From NCBI GenBank assembly GCA_947503345.1, contig CANNCW010000002.1, positions 339,744 to 403,743 of the forward strand: DNA of 64,000 bases. Direction: 5' to 3'. The position numbers and the translations under genes were made by a program. Every line of letters starts with the position of its first letter. Position 1 is the stretch's first letter. The notes below the pieces were generated by a model that worked only from the letters and a program-made list of their open reading frames with translations, ran no database searches and was not told the DNA's origin. This stretch comes from an uncultured Kangiella sp. Lineage in GTDB: Bacteria > Pseudomonadota > Gammaproteobacteria > Enterobacterales > Kangiellaceae. Shown piece by piece: positions 43,702 through 52,449 of this stretch.

Positions 43702-45156
43702 ATGTATTCAGGCCGCCAAGCACTCACAGATATTGATCAAAGTTTACAGAAAATACGTTCACACTTATCACAAACCGATTACGACTTAGAACGCGCCGGT
43801 CAGCAATTATTGGGACTTAGACAACAAGAGTCAGATACTTACCGCCAGTTAGCAAAAATGCGCTTAGATGAAATACAAGCAAGCCAGTTAACGGAACAAC
43901 TGGATTATGCAGAACGTCAAGCAAGTCAGTTGTTACTGCAAAGAAATGACCAAATTGAAATTGTAGCGAGCAAAATAGCTAACTCACAAACAGCTCAAGA
44001 TAAGCTCGATGAAAAACGTATTCAGCAAGCCATTGAGCTTGATAACGCCATTGAGCAACTTGAAGACTTATTGGCTAATGTTGATTTAAAACTTGAATCG
44101 GATCAAGTTTATCTAAAACAACAAATACGGGCACAAGACTTAGTTGATATGGCTTCAAACGCTCGCAATAAAACCGAACAAGCTGAAGAAGAGCTTGAAG
44201 AAAAAGGCACGCCCTATCGCGCTGATAAAATCTTCATGTATCTATGGCAACGCCATTATGGTACTAGCCAATATGATGCAGGATTTATTACGCGTTTTTT
44301 TGATAAGAAATTAGCTCGTCACATTGGCTATGACAAAGCTCGAGTTAATTACTTTACATTAAATAATATTCCGAAAAAACTAGCTGAGCATACTGAAAAC
44401 TTGCAACAACAAGCTGAAGATGAACTCGCTAGACTCGAAACCATACAAAGACAATATGAAGTCGATGCTGGCGCTGAAGCGTTAGAAGCCCGCGTAGACA
44501 AAGAAAGAGATGCTCTAGCCCAAATAGATAAGCACATTACAAAAGAAGAAGAAGGATTCGAGGCTTTGGTTAAAGAGCGCGAAGCTTTTAACCTAGGAAC
44601 CGATAAATACATTGCTCGGGCCATTGACCTATTGGTGGAAAGCTTTAAAGCGGATCCAATTCCACAATTACAATATGAAGCCGAACAAACGGATACTCCC
44701 CGAGATGATCATCTCGTCAATCAATTAGCGGTATTAAGAGAATCTAAATCTCGCTTGGAAAATGATGTTTCTTCTCTGCAAGGTACGCATAGAAGTGTCA
44801 ATCGAAAGTTAGAAGAGTTAAAAGAAGTGCGCAGAAAGTTTAAGCGTTCCGATTACGATGCTTACAACTCTAAGTTTAAGGATGGCGCCATTCTAGCCAG
44901 TATTTTAGGCCAATTTGTCACAGACCAATTAAGTGCAAAGGAATTGTGGCGAATTTTCAAACGCAGTCAACGTTTCCAAAAGCGTCGTTACACAGAAAGG
45001 CATGGTGGAATTGGTCTACCTGGTGGAATTCAATTCCCTACCAGCAGTCGTGGCCCAAGAATTAAAATCCCAAGAGGAATACGCTTCCCATCAGGCTGGG
45101 GCGGCGGAGGTTCTTCTGGTGGTGGCGGCGGATTTAAGACTGGAGGCGGGTTTTAA
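43702..45156 (+). CDS. Coiled-coil protein with Gly-rich C-terminal tail, 484 aa
   Basis: Residues 1-125 and 215-410 are dense coiled coil rich in Gln and Glu, flanking a globular insert with 'DKIFMYLWQRHYGTSQYDAGFITRFFDKKLARHIGYDKARVNYFTLNNIPKKLAEH'. Near the end comes a basic segment ('LWRIFKRSQRFQKRRYTERHGG') and then a low-complexity tail: 'GIGLPGGIQFPTSS', 'PRIKIPRGIRFPSGW' and finally alternating Gly/Ser ending 'FKTGGGF'. No signal peptide or membrane helix. Gly-rich tails ending GGGF/GGG occur in TPM-domain and related membrane-stress proteins. AGAGG precedes the ATG by about 10 bases. Last gene of the operon. Confidence 0.7.
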   Translation: MYSGRQALTDIDQSLQKIRSHLSQTDYDLERAGQQLLGLRQQESDTYRQLAKMRLDEIQASQLTEQLDYAERQASQLLLQRNDQIEIVASKIANSQTAQDKLDEKRIQQAIELDNAIEQLEDLLANVDLKLESDQVYLKQQIRAQDLVDMASNARNKTEQAEEELEEKGTPYRADKIFMYLWQRHYGTSQYDAGFITRFFDKKLARHIGYDKARVNYFTLNNIPKKLAEHTENLQQQAEDELARLETIQRQYEVDAGAEALEARVDKERDALAQIDKHITKEEEGFEALVKEREAFNLGTDKYIARAIDLLVESFKADPIPQLQYEAEQTDTPRDDHLVNQLAVLRESKSRLENDVSSLQGTHRSVNRKLEELKEVRRKFKRSDYDAYNSKFKDGAILASILGQFVTDQLSAKELWRIFKRSQRFQKRRYTERHGGIGLPGGIQFPTSSRGPRIKIPRGIRFPSGWGGGGSSGGGGGFKTGGGF

Positions 45157-45168
45157 GCTTTTAGATTC

Positions 45169-45249
45169 GTAGGATGGGTTAGGCCTTAGCCGTAACCCAT
45201 CGGAATTGAGCAAAACTTGATGGGTTACGCTGAAGCTAATCCATCCTAC
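45169..45249. repeat. GTAGGATGGGTT inverted-repeat element
   Basis: Outer arms GTAGGATGGGTTAG and CTAATCCATCCTAC pair, as do inner arms CGTAACCCATC and GATGGGTTACG, giving an 81-bp hairpin element. It is a third repeat family, of a type common in gammaproteobacterial intergenic DNA. It lies between the convergent coiled-coil operon and the small lipoprotein gene and may terminate both. Confidence 0.85.
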
Positions 45250-45268
45250 TTAGACAATTCATATAGCT

Positions 45269-45730
45269 TTAATAATAAGGGTGGTAAAGTGCGTTATCCA
45301 GTCTAGCTTCATGATAAACACTATTTTTTCCCAAATTTTCAACTCTTACAACTCCAACAAAAGTAGTTTCAACCCCATTAAGCTCTTTGTAAAGTTCTCG
45401 CTTCTCCCAAGGAATATCAATACTAATACTTTCCAGATAGCTAAAACGCTGATAACTAATTAATGAAGAATAAATTCTGTCAGATTCATGCTCTATTCTT
45501 ATAAAGCCCGTTACTGAAACACACCTACCATTATAGTCATTAGGGATAATTGTAAGCTTTATTATTGAAACAATTAATATTTCTCCATTTAAGCAGCTTT
45601 GATGAAAGCTTTTAAATTCTTCTTCTAGCTTTTCTATATTTCTCTGTTTTTCCGTATTGACTTCAGCTGAAATACAAGACGCTAATATTAAAAATAAAGA
45701 ATAAATAATGATTTTCATTTTATTGTCCAT
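45269..45730 (-). CDS. Small lipoprotein, 153 aa, unknown function
   Basis: Start taken at 45730 (MDNKMKIIIYSLFLILASC), which shares a base with the stop of the upstream membrane gene (TAATG); a start at 45718 (MKIII...) is possible, while one at 45784 would put charged residues before the signal. Lipobox 'LILASC'. The mature part has a helical stretch with 'NTEKQRNIEKLEEEFKSFHQSCLNGE' and a beta section 'IPNDYNGRCVSVTGFIRIEHESDRIYSSLISYQRFSYLESISIDIPWEKRELYKELNGVETTFVGVVRVEN', resembling an OB-like strand order. Not recognised. More AT-rich than its neighbours. Confidence 0.65.
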   Translation of the reverse strand: MDNKMKIIIYSLFLILASCISAEVNTEKQRNIEKLEEEFKSFHQSCLNGEILIVSIIKLTIIPNDYNGRCVSVTGFIRIEHESDRIYSSLISYQRFSYLESISIDIPWEKRELYKELNGVETTFVGVVRVENLGKNSVYHEARLDNALYHPYY

Positions 45731-46131
45731 TATTTCTTCATGGGAAACAAAGACTTCAAAAACAATCCTGCGCCACCAAAACACAGTATCAAGATAATAA
45801 TTAAATCAAAAGCGCTCATGGGTCTAAAGCTAAATTGAGAAGACGCAATTACCCCAAAGATTAAAGCCAAAATTGAGCCTACTGCCAAAAACCAGCCAAA
45901 ATAGTTATGGTGGTTATAGAAAAGAATCACTATACCCGCGACGAATGGCACCATAATCATGCCTGAAGTTATACCAAAGCCACCAAAAGCTGAAATATTG
46001 ATTAAGCGAGTGCCAAAACCAAACTGTGAGTGAATGTGGATTGAATTAAGTAGCATGTAAAAGCCTATTACCATCATGGTTAAGCCTACAAAAAATTGCC
46101 ATTCACCGCCTCTAGTTCCGCCTGCGCCCAT
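45730..46131 (-). CDS. Four-helix membrane protein, 133 aa
   Basis: Begins 'MGAGGTRGGEWQFFVGLTMMVIGFYMLLNSIHIHSQFGFGTRLI', then 'GGFGITSGMIMVPFVAGIVILFYNHHNYFGWFLAVGSILALIFGVIASSQFSFRPMSAFDLIIILILCFGGAGLFLKSLF'. Four membrane helices with a Gly-rich cytoplasmic N-terminus. From memory, proteins with this 'GGEWQFF.G' start and 'MS.F.LI.IL' end are widespread in Gammaproteobacteria and often encoded near coiled-coil operons like the one at 41193-45156; that link should be tested. Overlaps the lipoprotein gene by one base. Confidence 0.7.
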   Translation of the reverse strand: MGAGGTRGGEWQFFVGLTMMVIGFYMLLNSIHIHSQFGFGTRLINISAFGGFGITSGMIMVPFVAGIVILFYNHHNYFGWFLAVGSILALIFGVIASSQFSFRPMSAFDLIIILILCFGGAGLFLKSLFPMKK

Positions 46132-46177
46132 CTGTTGCCCCCAGTTTTATCTTTATGTTGGTTCTTTATGTAAGTTT

Positions 46178-47254
46178 CTAATGAGTATTTTCTCGATAAT
46201 ATTCTAATCGATTCTTATAATTTTTTCGTAATAAATCAAATTCTTTTACGATTTGTGACAATTCCATATCTGCCAGCGCTTTTAGCGAATCACTATCCTC
46301 CTCGATGTCGTAGTGTGACTTAATGGAATTATGCAAATCGATCATACGTTTAGGTCTATGCCAACTATCGATATGTGGTAATTTAGAAGACAAGGTAATT
46401 AAGGCTTCTTTGCCAAGCCATTGACGCAATTTCTGATATAAGAAATGACTACCACGAATTTTGCCTTCTAAACTATAGCCTGCGATATGGGGTGTTCCTA
46501 ATAAACATTTTTTTAGCAACTCCGAGGATAACTCTGGCTCCCCTTCCCAAACATCTAATACCAAATCTAAGTCTAAACGTTTTCTTAAAGCTCTTAAGGC
46601 CGCCTGATTATCTACTACTGCGCCACGAGAACTATTGATTAATAACGAAGCCTTGGGCAGGAATTGAAAAAACTTTTCATCAATCAAATGATAAGTGGAA
46701 TGTTCGCCTTCCATGGTTAATGGAACATGACAAGTAACAATATGACAATGATTAACTCGATCCAATGAAACAAATTTACGGGGATCACCAGCAGCTTCTA
46801 ACAATGGGTCATTTAAAAGATAATTAATCCCCAAAATATCCAACATTTTGGTGAGGCAAGTCCCCACATTACCTGCACCGATAATACCCACTGTTGACGA
46901 CTTAACATCAATTTTATTCGTATATGCCCAATAAGCTATCGCTGCCAAGACATATTCAGCTACCGCTTGAGCATTACAACCCGCCGCATCTGCAAAAGCG
47001 ATGTCGTTCTTTTCTAAATAATCAATATCAATATGATCGGTACCAATCGTAGCTGTACCAATGAACTTTACGGGTGTGCCTTCTAATAACTCTTGATTGA
47101 CTTGAGTAACTGAACGAACCAATAAAATATCCACATCCTCCAAATCCTTTTTGGTGATATCTCGACCGGCTTTACGTTCTATCCAACAAAAATCGCCAAA
47201 CAACTCATCGATTAATGGCATGTTTTCATCAGCTAAAAGGGTTAGCATATTCAT
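46178..47254 (-). CDS. pdxB: Erythronate-4-phosphate dehydrogenase
   Basis: 358 residues. D-2-hydroxyacid dehydrogenase fold with 'ADENMPLIDELFG', 'LLVRSVTQVNQELL', 'FIGTATIGTDHID', 'GCNAQAVAEYVLAA', NAD loop 'VGIIGAGNVGTCL', 'CHVPLTMEGEHSTYHLID', 'NSSRGAVVDNQAAL', 'LDVWEGEP' and 'GTPHIAGYSLEGKIRG' (catalytic His), plus the PdxB-specific C-terminal dimerisation domain. Second step of DXP-independent-branch pyridoxal phosphate synthesis. AGGAGG lies 6 bases from the ATG. Confidence 0.95.
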   Translation of the reverse strand: MNMLTLLADENMPLIDELFGDFCWIERKAGRDITKKDLEDVDILLVRSVTQVNQELLEGTPVKFIGTATIGTDHIDIDYLEKNDIAFADAAGCNAQAVAEYVLAAIAYWAYTNKIDVKSSTVGIIGAGNVGTCLTKMLDILGINYLLNDPLLEAAGDPRKFVSLDRVNHCHIVTCHVPLTMEGEHSTYHLIDEKFFQFLPKASLLINSSRGAVVDNQAALRALRKRLDLDLVLDVWEGEPELSSELLKKCLLGTPHIAGYSLEGKIRGSHFLYQKLRQWLGKEALITLSSKLPHIDSWHRPKRMIDLHNSIKSHYDIEEDSDSLKALADMELSQIVKEFDLLRKNYKNRLEYYRENTH

Positions 47255-47371
47255 GAGTTACCTCCTGTAACCTCAATAATTGCAAAAACTTGAATGAAAA
47301 AGCTTAATTCCATTTGGGTATTTTAACGTCTTCTATTAAAATTAAGCCAGTAATTATTAATAAGGATTCGC

Positions 47372-47926
47372 ATGAGCGACAAATTAGCAGACCTGTATCA
47401 CGAAATTCTTGAAGAAATTGGCGAAGATACACAAAGAGATGGCATTTTAGACACCCCAAAACGAGCCTCTAAGGCCATGAAGTTCTTAACCAAAGGTTAT
47501 GAGCAAAGCCTTGATGACGTGGTTAATAACGCCATTTTTGACTCTGATAACGACTCTATGGTGATAGTTAAGGATATCGAGCTTTATTCAATGTGCGAAC
47601 ATCATATGTTGCCTTTTGTAGGAAAAGTACATATTGGCTATCTTCCAACTGGAAAAGTTTTAGGCTTATCAAAGTTGGCTCGAATTACGGATATGTTCGC
47701 TCGTCGTTTGCAAATTCAAGAAAATTTAACTAAACAGATCGCCGAAGCGGTCCAGGAAGTTACCGATGCCTCTGGCGTTGGTGTTATTATTGAAGCCAAG
47801 CATATGTGCATGATGATGCGTGGTGTTGAAAAACAAAACTCAGTAATGACTAGCTCAACGATGTTGGGATTGTTCAGGACATCAAATAAAACTCGTAACG
47901 AATTTATTAGTTTAATCAGCAAATAA
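47372..47926 (+). CDS. folE: GTP cyclohydrolase I
   Basis: 184 residues. Zinc ligands Cys75, His78 ('[10 protein letters not shown]') and Cys146 ('[10 protein letters not shown]') are present, as are '[17 protein letters not shown]', '[16 protein letters not shown]' and '[10 protein letters not shown]'. Makes 7,8-dihydroneopterin triphosphate for folate or, through QueD-like enzymes, for queuosine. mnmC begins one base beyond the stop. AAGGA precedes the ATG. Confidence 0.96.
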   Translation: MSDKLADLYHEILEEIGEDTQRDGILDTPKRASKAMKFLTKGYEQSLDDVVNNAIFDSDNDSMVIVKDIELYSMCEHHMLPFVGKVHIGYLPTGKVLGLSKLARITDMFARRLQIQENLTKQIAEAVQEVTDASGVGVIIEAKHMCMMMRGVEKQNSVMTSSTMLGLFRTSNKTRNEFISLISK

Positions 47927-47927
47927 T

Positions 47928-49748
47928 ATGCACAAGGCTTTCTTAGGTGTAGAGCCTGCACGAATCCAGTGGCGCGAAATAGAGCGGAATGGAAAAACCT
48001 ATTCCGCGCCCTACTCTCCAAATTTTGATGACATCTATTTCAATACCCAGGATGGTATTGCCGAATCAGAATATGTATTTATTCAAGGAAACCGATTAAG
48101 CGAAAGGTTCTCTAAACACCCTAGTAACTTTTCTATTTTTGAAACTGGGTTTGGTTCAGGCTTAAATTTTTTACTAACTGCTAAGCTTTGGCAATCGATA
48201 AACCCAAGTGGTCATTTGCATTACTATTCCGTAGAGCAGTTTCCAGTGTTGCCTAAAGATTTAGTTCGTATTTATCAAGAATTAGATCTGGATAATCATT
48301 TCATAGAACCTTTACTGAAAAAGTATCCTCCAATTTTACCGGGCGTATTTCCAATAGAGATTAGTTCGCAAATCACTTTGCACTTGATTTTCTATCCATT
48401 AGATAAGGCCTTAAAAGAAATTGCGTTAAATGATAAAGCTTACTTCGACGCTTGGTTTTTAGATGGATTCGCGCCAAGTAAAAACCCAACAATGTGGCAT
48501 AAAGGCTTATGGCACTTTATGGCGTTAAAAGCTGTAAACTTAGAAAACACGAAAACTACAGTAGCAACTTTCACCGCAGCTTCTGAAGTTAGGAGAATGT
48601 TACAAAATTACGGGTTTGAAGTTAGCAAAAGAAAAGGCTTTGGTTTTAAGCGTGAAATGTTAACTGCCGAGTTTAATAAGAAAAAACTTTCTACTCCTAA
48701 ACCTAATTTAGCCAGTATTTATTGCGAAACTAAATTACCTCCTAAGAAAGTTGCTATTATTGGTACTGGACTTGCCGGAACTGCGTTAGCTTATCAATTA
48801 AATAAAAACAATATCGAAGTTCATTTGTTTGAGAAAGCAAGCTCAATCGCTACTGGCGCGTCTAAAATGCCTGCTTTATTAGCCATGCCAAATTTATCTA
48901 TTGATCACAATAGTTTTAGTCAGCTAACTTTTACCGGACTCAAATTCATCTCTGAGTTTTTAGTTGAAAGACCGACGCTATTAAAAGCTAAACAAGCGTT
49001 ACAATTAATTAGCGATAAATATTCAAGATATCAACTTGAGCAATACTTCGATATCTATAAAAATCGTACAGATATAAAATTAGTTGATGATTCAAGCTGG
49101 GCTGATTTTGCGTTACAACTTTTTGCTGTGCAAGTGAATGGTCCAGAGTTATGCCAAGCTTTTGTAAAAGATATTCCTGAGAGTCAGATACATTTTGACA
49201 GGGATATTCAATCATTAGAGCAACTAGCCGAATTTGATCAAATTGTCATATCGGCAGGTCATCATCAATTAGATTTAGGTTTACCATCAAGATTACCAGC
49301 TACTATGCCTTTACGTGGCCAGCTTACTGGTATTAAAGCGCCCAAGTTGCTACAAAGCCCTATCAATTATGATCAGCATTTATTTCAAGAACAACAGGAG
49401 TGGTATTTAGGCGCTACTTTCGAAAGTCTTGCTAGTGATGAACTATTTAATGAAGATGATGAGAAAAATATTAACCACGCGAATAAACAATTTAACTTAA
49501 CACTCTCTTTAAAACACAAAACGAAATCGTATGCTGGCGTCAGGGCATCCAGCTTTGACCGCTTTCCCTTCTGCGGATTGTTCACACAAGCAAAAAAACA
49601 ATCTATTTGGTTAAACTATGGCTATGGAACCAGAGGATTATGTTTGTCATTACTAGGAGCAGAAGTCATCTGCTCCAGTATGCTCAATAAAACCCTTCCC
49701 ATTAGTAAAACTTTACTCCAAAGACTAAATCCTTTACGCACAAATTAA
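47928..49748 (+). CDS. mnmC: MnmC, bifunctional tRNA modification enzyme
   Basis: 606 residues with both modules. N-terminal methyltransferase (DUF752): 'SEYVFIQGNRLSERF', 'SIFETGFGSGLNFLL' and 'AYFDAWFLDGFAPSKNPTMW'. C-terminal FAD oxidase from about residue 273: 'KVAIIGTGLAGTALAYQLNKNNIEVHLFEK', 'GASKMPALLAMP', 'MPLRGQLTG' and 'WLNYGYGTRGLCLSLLGAEVI'. It converts cmnm5s2U34 through nm5s2U to mnm5s2U in tRNA. A little shorter than the E. coli enzyme. Ends 4 bases inside the convergent fghA. Confidence 0.95.
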   Translation: MHKAFLGVEPARIQWREIERNGKTYSAPYSPNFDDIYFNTQDGIAESEYVFIQGNRLSERFSKHPSNFSIFETGFGSGLNFLLTAKLWQSINPSGHLHYYSVEQFPVLPKDLVRIYQELDLDNHFIEPLLKKYPPILPGVFPIEISSQITLHLIFYPLDKALKEIALNDKAYFDAWFLDGFAPSKNPTMWHKGLWHFMALKAVNLENTKTTVATFTAASEVRRMLQNYGFEVSKRKGFGFKREMLTAEFNKKKLSTPKPNLASIYCETKLPPKKVAIIGTGLAGTALAYQLNKNNIEVHLFEKASSIATGASKMPALLAMPNLSIDHNSFSQLTFTGLKFISEFLVERPTLLKAKQALQLISDKYSRYQLEQYFDIYKNRTDIKLVDDSSWADFALQLFAVQVNGPELCQAFVKDIPESQIHFDRDIQSLEQLAEFDQIVISAGHHQLDLGLPSRLPATMPLRGQLTGIKAPKLLQSPINYDQHLFQEQQEWYLGATFESLASDELFNEDDEKNINHANKQFNLTLSLKHKTKSYAGVRASSFDRFPFCGLFTQAKKQSIWLNYGYGTRGLCLSLLGAEVICSSMLNKTLPISKTLLQRLNPLRTN

Positions 49749-50590
49749 TCATTAAGATGCTTTGCGTGGAATGCAATGTGAGATTCCATAAAACTACTAA
49801 TAAAATAATAACTATGATCGTATTCATCACGTAAGTTAAGTTGAATATTGTGATCATTGTTTCCCATATAATCAGCTAAAAGCTGAGGACGTAGCTGCTC
49901 ATCAATAAAACTATCAGCAGTACCCTGTTCCACTAAAATGGGCTGCATTGAGTTAGTTTGCTTTAATAATTCCAAAGCATCATATTGCTGCCAACTATTT
50001 TGGTTATCACCTAAATAGTTAGTAAAAGCTTTAATACCCCAAGGTACTTGACTGGGCGCTATAATGGGTGAAAAAGCAGAAATAGCTCTAAATTTATCAG
50101 GATTTTTCAAACCTATTGTTAAAGCACCATGCCCACCCATTGAGTGCCCCGAAATAGCAACTTTATCTTTGATTATCGGAAACTCTTTCAATGCTAAATT
50201 ATACAGTTCATTTACTACATAATCGTACATTTGATAATGTTGATTGTAAGGCTCTTCAGTAGCATTCAAATAAAAACCTGCGCCTAGACCAAAGTCCCAA
50301 GCTGCCTCTGGATCATCTGCAACGCCTTCACCTCTTGGACTAGTATCAGGGGCTAAAATTGCAATTCCATGCTTAGCTGCAAATTGTTGAGCTCCCGCTT
50401 TAGTAACAAAATTTTCATCGGTACAAGTCAAACCTGACAGCCATATCAAAAGTGGAACATTTCGACTAGAAGATTCTTCAGGTAAAAAAATTGAAAACTG
50501 CATACCACAATTCAAAGTATTTGAATGGTGTTTATATTGCATTTGCTGTCCATCAAAGCATCTTGCAGATGAAATATTTTCAAGACTCAT
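49745..50590 (-). CDS. fghA: S-formylglutathione hydrolase
   Basis: 281 residues, esterase D fold. 'FSIFLPEESSSRNVPLLIWLSGLTCTDENFVTKAGAQ', 'APDTSPRGEGVADDPEAAWDFGLGAGFYLNATEEPY', the nucleophile elbow 'ISGHSMGGHGALTIGL' and the late 'GTADSFIDEQLRP' and 'YDHSYYFISSF' (Asp and His of the triad). Hydrolyses S-formylglutathione to formate and glutathione after FrmA. Starts 12 bases after frmA. Confidence 0.96.
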   Translation of the reverse strand: MSLENISSARCFDGQQMQYKHHSNTLNCGMQFSIFLPEESSSRNVPLLIWLSGLTCTDENFVTKAGAQQFAAKHGIAILAPDTSPRGEGVADDPEAAWDFGLGAGFYLNATEEPYNQHYQMYDYVVNELYNLALKEFPIIKDKVAISGHSMGGHGALTIGLKNPDKFRAISAFSPIIAPSQVPWGIKAFTNYLGDNQNSWQQYDALELLKQTNSMQPILVEQGTADSFIDEQLRPQLLADYMGNNDHNIQLNLRDEYDHSYYFISSFMESHIAFHAKHLND

Positions 50591-50601
50591 AACTGCTCCA
50601 A

Positions 50602-51708
50602 TTAAAACTCAATAACTGAACGGATTGATTTACCCTCATGCATCAAATCAAATGCTTTGTTAATATCCTCAAGAGGCATTTTATGGGTTATTAGATCATC
50701 AATATTAATTTTACCATCCATATACCAATCTACGATTTTAGGAACATCCGTCCGTCCTCGCGCACCACCAAATGCAGTACCCTTCCATACTCTTCCAGTC
50801 ACTAATTGAAACGGCCTTGTTGAGATTTCTTGGCCAGCACCCGCGACCCCAACAATACAAGACTCACCCCAGCCTTTATGACAACACTCAAGAGCTTGAC
50901 GCATAGTATTAACATTACCAATACATTCAAAACTGTAATCAACGCCTCCATTAGTCATTTCAATAATGGCATTAGTGACATCATCAACATCTTTGGGGTT
51001 AATAAAGTCAGTCATACCAAATTGCTTAGCTAACTCTACTTTATCCGCATTTAAATCGACGCCGATAATCTTGTCAGCCCCAGCCATTTTGGCACCTTGA
51101 ATAACATTTAAACCAATACCGCCTAAACCAAACACAGCCACTGTCGAGCCCTGTTCAACTTTCATCGTATAAATTACAGCACCAATACCTGTTGTGACAC
51201 CACAACCGATATAGCAAACCTTATCAAATGGAGCATCTGGGCGGATTTTTGCTAAAGCAATTTCAGGCATCACCGTGTGGTTGGCAAAAGTCGAACAGCC
51301 CATGTAGTGCAAAATCGGCTTACCCTGATAAGAAAATCGACTGGTTCCATCAGGCATTAAACCCTTGCCTTGAGTTTCTCTAATAGACTGGCACAAATTT
51401 GTTTTGGGGTTTAAGCAGAAATCGCATTCACGGCATTCTGGGGTATAGAGTGGAATTACATGATCACCTATTTTTAAGTTTTTAACTCCTTCTCCTAATC
51501 CGATGACAACTCCGGCGCCCTCATGTCCTAATATTGCCGGAAAGGCTCCTTCAGGGTCATCTCCTGACAGAGTAAAAGCGTCGGTATGACACACCCCTGT
51601 TGCTTTCATTTCAATTAACACTTCACCATATTGTGGCTCTTGTAAATCCACTTCGACTATTTCTAAAGGCTTTCCGGCTTCAAAAGCAACGGCGGCTCGA
51701 GTTTTCAT
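50602..51708 (-). CDS. frmA: S-(hydroxymethyl)glutathione dehydrogenase / class III alcohol dehydrogenase
   Basis: 368 residues. Zinc-dependent ADH motifs: '[31 protein letters not shown]' (catalytic zinc), '[17 protein letters not shown]' (structural zinc Cys4), '[52 protein letters not shown]', and the class III ending '[13 protein letters not shown]'. Also acts as S-nitrosoglutathione reductase. AAGGA lies 8 bases from the ATG. Pairs with fghA for formaldehyde detoxification; no FrmR repressor is visible. Confidence 0.97.
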   Translation of the reverse strand: MKTRAAVAFEAGKPLEIVEVDLQEPQYGEVLIEMKATGVCHTDAFTLSGDDPEGAFPAILGHEGAGVVIGLGEGVKNLKIGDHVIPLYTPECRECDFCLNPKTNLCQSIRETQGKGLMPDGTSRFSYQGKPILHYMGCSTFANHTVMPEIALAKIRPDAPFDKVCYIGCGVTTGIGAVIYTMKVEQGSTVAVFGLGGIGLNVIQGAKMAGADKIIGVDLNADKVELAKQFGMTDFINPKDVDDVTNAIIEMTNGGVDYSFECIGNVNTMRQALECCHKGWGESCIVGVAGAGQEISTRPFQLVTGRVWKGTAFGGARGRTDVPKIVDWYMDGKINIDDLITHKMPLEDINKAFDLMHEGKSIRSVIEF

Positions 51709-51710
51709 AA

Positions 51711-52439
51711 CTAGGTTCCTTGTAAAGTATTTGTAGTAAATTTTATTCTAAAAAAAAGATATAACATTATAGATATAGCGCTGGAAATCAGAATAGCTGC
51801 CATAATCATTATTTGGTATCTAGCGGCTATTGATGGCTCAACCCCAGAAATTATTTGTCCAGTCATAGTGCCAGGCAGCGCCACCAGTCCCATAGCTAAA
51901 AGACTATTGACTCTAGGGATCATGGCTGTATTAAAGGCTATATTTCGGGCTTTATAAGTATCTTTATGGATTGATAACTCATGATTAAAGCGGTCGCCAG
52001 AGAGGCTAATAGAATTCATTGTATTACCTAGTAATAAGCCAACTAGTGGAATAATCAGTTGCGCTTGATAATAAGGCTCTGGCTTTAAAATCAACAAAAC
52101 TATTAAAAGTATGCTGACACCGGTACCTATGAAAATACCTGTGAAAATTGCCATATAATGATTGAAGCTTCTTTCCGCCAAAGGACGCAAAGATATCCAA
52201 GCCGAAATCATTAACATTCCAAACATGACAAAAGAACCGAGCAATAAATTATTATCTTTAAAAAGGTAAATTAAAACAAATCCCACAAGACTTAACTGAA
52301 CAAACATTCTTATATTGGCAATCCAGTAATCCCGAGTATTGATTTTCCACGACCACATGATAATTCCAATGATAGTTATTGGAATAAGTAAAATACTCAA
52401 TTCCAAATATTCAATGGTTGGTAGTGTCTTGTCTTCCAT
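51711..52439 (-). CDS. fetB: FetB/YbbM-family ABC permease (UPF0014)
   Basis: 242 residues, seven or so membrane helices. Diagnostic '[10 protein letters not shown]'-type loop, '[20 protein letters not shown]' and '[53 protein letters not shown]' match the UPF0014/FetB family, with the conserved PG.MTGQI..G motif. In E. coli FetAB exports iron and improves peroxide resistance. The ATPase FetA is not adjacent, so it may be encoded elsewhere. Lies 2 bases from frmA and 10 from the kef gene, in the same transcript. Confidence 0.88.
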   Translation of the reverse strand: MEDKTLPTIEYLELSILLIPITIIGIIMWSWKINTRDYWIANIRMFVQLSLVGFVLIYLFKDNNLLLGSFVMFGMLMISAWISLRPLAERSFNHYMAIFTGIFIGTGVSILLIVLLILKPEPYYQAQLIIPLVGLLLGNTMNSISLSGDRFNHELSIHKDTYKARNIAFNTAMIPRVNSLLAMGLVALPGTMTGQIISGVEPSIAARYQIMIMAAILISSAISIMLYLFFRIKFTTNTLQGT

Positions 52440-52449
52440 TACTATTTAA

